Source: Pantoea vagans (GTDB lineage: Bacteria > Pseudomonadota > Gammaproteobacteria > Enterobacterales > Enterobacteriaceae). Taken from it: 64,000 nt of DNA. The stretch spans positions 2,108,001 through 2,172,000 of the forward strand of contig NZ_CP038853.1 of the NCBI RefSeq assembly GCF_004792415.1, given 5' to 3'. Below the pieces are notes generated by a model. The model had not been told where the DNA came from. It did no database searches and worked only from the letters and a program-made list of their open reading frames with translations. This document shows, one piece after another, positions 61,790 to 64,000 of the stretch. Positions within the stretch are counted from its first letter, which is position 1. Every line of letters begins with the position of its first letter. The position numbers and the translations under genes were made by a program.

Positions 61790-62719
61790 ATGACGCGCTA
61801 CGATTTAGTGGCTGATATGCATCAGTGTGTAAACGACCTGGAACTGGCGCTGGGCGAGCTGCGTCAGCAGATTGAGGCTCAGCCTTTGCTCATCACCCGC
61901 GTCTTCAGCCTGCCGCCGGTAGTGAAAGGCCGCGAACATGAAGCGATTACGCAGATCACCGTCGAGCAGCATCTGGGCGACAGCGCGTTAAAAATGGCGC
62001 TGGACCACTACTGCCGTCTGTTTATGCAGCATCAGTCTGAACAGCTGAGCACTAAGGCAGCCGTGCGCCTGCCTGGCGCACTCTGTATCGAATGTGATGA
62101 GCAGCGCGAAGCGGAGATCCGTTCGCTGGTCGACCTCATTAATCAGCTTAAGGCCCGGCTGGAGCAGTTGATTACGGTGGACTCCGGCCTGCCGAGCGAA
62201 GCGCGTTTTGAGTTCGTCCACCAGCATTTACGCGGCCTGATTACCCTGAATGCCTACCGCACGATCACCCTGCTCAGCGCCCCTGACAGCCTGCGTTTCG
62301 GCTGGGCCAACAAGCACATTATTAAGAATCTCAAGCGCGAAGAGGTGATCGCCCAGCTGGAAAAAAGCCTGAAGGCGGGACGCGCGCAGGCACCGTGGTC
62401 ACGTGAACAGTGGGCGGAAAAAGTGCAGGAGGAGCTGGCAAGCGTGCGCGCCCTGCCCGCCTCGGCACGGCTGAAAATCAAGCGTCCGGTGAAAGTCCAG
62501 CCGGTCGCACGCGTCTGGCGCGCGGACGAAAAAAAACAGACCCAGCTGGCCTGCCCGTCACCGATACTGGTGATCTGCCGCGATCGCAGTCAGGTTCCGG
62601 TACTGGGCGAGCTGCTTAATTATGACGCGGATAACATTACGCACCGGCATAAGCCCGCTGCTGAACCACTGAATCTGCTGATACCCCGACTGCATCTGTG
62701 GGTCGATTGCCCGATATAA
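61790..62719 (+). CDS. tus: Tus, DNA replication terminus site-binding protein
   Basis: A 309-residue Tus protein, the normal length. It starts MTRYDLVADMHQCVNDLELA and contains the conserved central part FGWANKHIIKNLKREEVIAQ and LKIKRPVKVQPVARVW, which hold the basic residues entering the DNA grooves. It binds Ter sites as a monomer and stops DnaB helicase from one side. GGAGG precedes the ATG. A Ter site in the promoter and fumC convergent downstream reproduce the E. coli arrangement. Confidence 0.96.
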   Translation: MTRYDLVADMHQCVNDLELALGELRQQIEAQPLLITRVFSLPPVVKGREHEAITQITVEQHLGDSALKMALDHYCRLFMQHQSEQLSTKAAVRLPGALCIECDEQREAEIRSLVDLINQLKARLEQLITVDSGLPSEARFEFVHQHLRGLITLNAYRTITLLSAPDSLRFGWANKHIIKNLKREEVIAQLEKSLKAGRAQAPWSREQWAEKVQEELASVRALPASARLKIKRPVKVQPVARVWRADEKKQTQLACPSPILVICRDRSQVPVLGELLNYDADNITHRHKPAAEPLNLLIPRLHLWVDCPI

Positions 62720-62742
62720 AAAAAGGCCAGCGCATGCTGGCC
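62718..62742. terminator. terminator between tus and fumC
   Basis: GGCCAGC-GCAT-GCTGGCC preceded by A7 on the plus strand, giving a T7 run for fumC transcripts on the minus strand. The tus stop is immediately before it. Confidence 0.88.
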
Positions 62743-62760
62743 TCTGACGTCTCTCTGACT

Positions 62761-64000
62761 TTATGACTTCATGCTGCCGACCATCTCTTCCGGACGGACC
62801 CAGGCATCAAACTCCTCTTCAGTGAGATAACCCAGTTTCAGCGCTGAGCCCTTCAACGTCAGCCCCTCTTTATGCGCCTTCTTGGCAATTTCAGCCGCTT
62901 TGTCATAGCCGATGTGAGTGTTCAGCGCCGTCACCAGCATCAGCGATTCGTTCAGCAGTTGATCGATGCGCTCACGCACCGGCTCAATGCCGACGGCGCA
63001 ATGATGATTAAAGCTGTCCATGCCATCCGCCAGCAGGCGAATTGATTGCAGGAAGTTATGGATCACCATCGGACGGAAGACATTCAGCTCAAAGTTACCC
63101 GACGCGCCGCCCATGTTGATCGCCACGTCGTTACCCATCACCTGACAGCAGAGCATGGTCATCGCTTCGCACTGCGTTGGGTTAACTTTACCCGGCATAA
63201 TGGAGCTGCCGGGTTCGTTTTCCGGAATGGCGATTTCGCCAATGCCGCAGCGCGGGCCGGAAGAGAGCCAGCGCACGTCGTTGGCGATTTTCATCAGTGA
63301 AGCAGCCAGCCCTTTCAGCGCGCCATGCGCATGCACCAGCGCATCACAGGTTGCCAGTGCCTCAAACTTGTTTGGCGCAGTGACAAATGGCTGCTGCGTC
63401 AGATCGGCCAGCGCCTTCGCCACGCGCACCGCATATTCCGGATGGGTGTTCAGACCGGTGCCCACTGCGGTTCCTCCCAGCGCCAGCTCCGCCACGTGCG
63501 GAATGCTCTGTTCGATATGCTTGAGGTTGTGCTCCAGCATTGCCACCCAGCCGGAAATCTCCTGGCCCAGCGTCAGCGGCGTCGCATCCTGCAGGTGAGT
63601 ACGGCCAATCTTAACGATGTCTTTAAAAGCGTCAGACTTCTGGCTAAGCGTCTTTTTCAGTACCTGGATCTGAGGGATTAACTGTTCGCGCAGCGCGATA
63701 ACGGCGGCAACATGCATCGCCGTCGGGAAGACGTCGTTGGAGCTCTGGCTCTTGTTCACATCGTCGTTGGGATGGACCAGGCGCGACATCCCGCGCTCAC
63801 CGCCAAGAATTTCACTCGCGCGGTTTGCCAGCACCTCATTCATGTTCATATTGGTCTGGGTGCCGGAGCCGGTCTGCCAGATCGCCAGCGGGAACTCATC
63901 CGCATGTTTATCCGCCAGCACTTCATCCGCCGCGCTGACAATCGCATCGGCACGATCGGCGGGCAGCAGTCCCAAATCGCGGTTTACGCTGGCCGCGGCG
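62761..64000 (-). CDS. fumC: class II fumarase FumC, N-terminus beyond window
   Basis: About 413 codons of a 465-residue fumarase; the frame is open to the last base, so the start lies outside. The window part begins within [17 protein letters not shown]. Active-site segments are [40 protein letters not shown] (catalytic His), and the signature [18 protein letters not shown], followed by the [14 protein letters not shown] turn. It interconverts fumarate and malate in the TCA cycle without iron. Next to tus as in E. coli. Confidence 0.96.
   Translation of the reverse strand, partial: AAASVNRDLGLLPADRADAIVSAADEVLADKHADEFPLAIWQTGSGTQTNMNMNEVLANRASEILGGERGMSRLVHPNDDVNKSQSSNDVFPTAMHVAAVIALREQLIPQIQVLKKTLSQKSDAFKDIVKIGRTHLQDATPLTLGQEISGWVAMLEHNLKHIEQSIPHVAELALGGTAVGTGLNTHPEYAVRVAKALADLTQQPFVTAPNKFEALATCDALVHAHGALKGLAASLMKIANDVRWLSSGPRCGIGEIAIPENEPGSSIMPGKVNPTQCEAMTMLCCQVMGNDVAINMGGASGNFELNVFRPMVIHNFLQSIRLLADGMDSFNHHCAVGIEPVRERIDQLLNESLMLVTALNTHIGYDKAAEIAKKAHKEGLTLKGSALKLGYLTEEEFDAWVRPEEMVGSMKS

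Noticed and set aside
1..64000. CRISPR arrays, tRNA or rRNA genes, insertion sequences and prophage genes
   Set aside because: No regularly spaced repeats, tRNA-like cloverleaf sequence, transposase, integrase or phage structural frames were recognised by eye.

Overview
The window looks like a chromosomal segment of an Erwiniaceae member of the Enterobacterales, most probably a Pantoea or close relative. This is inferred from gene content and order: a complete pqqABCDEF cluster, srfABC, a rarA-oqxAB efflux module, a sutR/ydcO divergon and the tus-fumC arrangement with a Ter site in front of tus. High GC coding sequence and dense short-spaced operons fit. No rRNA, tRNA, CRISPR array, insertion sequence, integrase or prophage was seen. 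The Ter site and tus place the right end near the replication terminus.

Layout. 0-2.7 kb: two exporters (MFS, truncated by the window edge, and EamA-type) facing a hexapeptide acetyltransferase. 2.7-3.2 kb: an unlisted LexA-controlled type I toxin-antitoxin locus of the TisB/IstR kind. 3.2-6.3 kb: a lipoprotein sugar dehydrogenase operon and a Fur-box iron-chelate binding protein. 6.6-13.0 kb: an enolase-superfamily enzyme in one operon with a complete Dpp/Opp-type ABC importer. 13.0-14.2 kb: an RpiB/LacAB-type isomerase and kdgF diverging from a KdgR-type palindrome (unsaturated uronate catabolism). 14.4-22.8 kb: small metabolic and regulatory genes, a citrate-type MFS carrier with a solute-binding protein and LysR regulator, and a MarR/quinone oxidoreductase divergon. 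22.8-28.3 kb: a sugar PTS operon (IIA, IIB, IIC) with a divergent phosphofructokinase-like kinase and class II aldolase, preceded by a perfect CRP half-site pair.

28.7-42.8 kb is centred on PQQ: serine/threonine dehydratase-like enzyme, YceI protein, pqqFEDCBA, an M19 dipeptidase, a LeuA2-type isopropylmalate synthase, an AraC regulator interrupted by an in-frame amber codon, a beta-hydroxyacid dehydrogenase, and the TonB-dependent PQQ receptor pqqU (yncD). Together with the dehydrogenase at 3.3 kb the strain seems able to make, capture and use PQQ.

42.8-64 kb: isochorismatase-like hydrolase with its MarR regulator; sutR/ydcO with a double operator; srfABC (membrane protein, Hsp70/actin-like ATPase, degenerate P-loop protein); a barnase/barstar pair; rarA-oqxAB multidrug efflux; hicAB followed by a frameshifted second hicB; an Rrf2 regulator; an MFS carrier; Ter-tus; and fumC cut by the window end.

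Most gene names rest on recalled family similarity read by eye; no database search was run. Starts were chosen from ribosome binding sites and overlaps and differ in many cases from the longest open frame.
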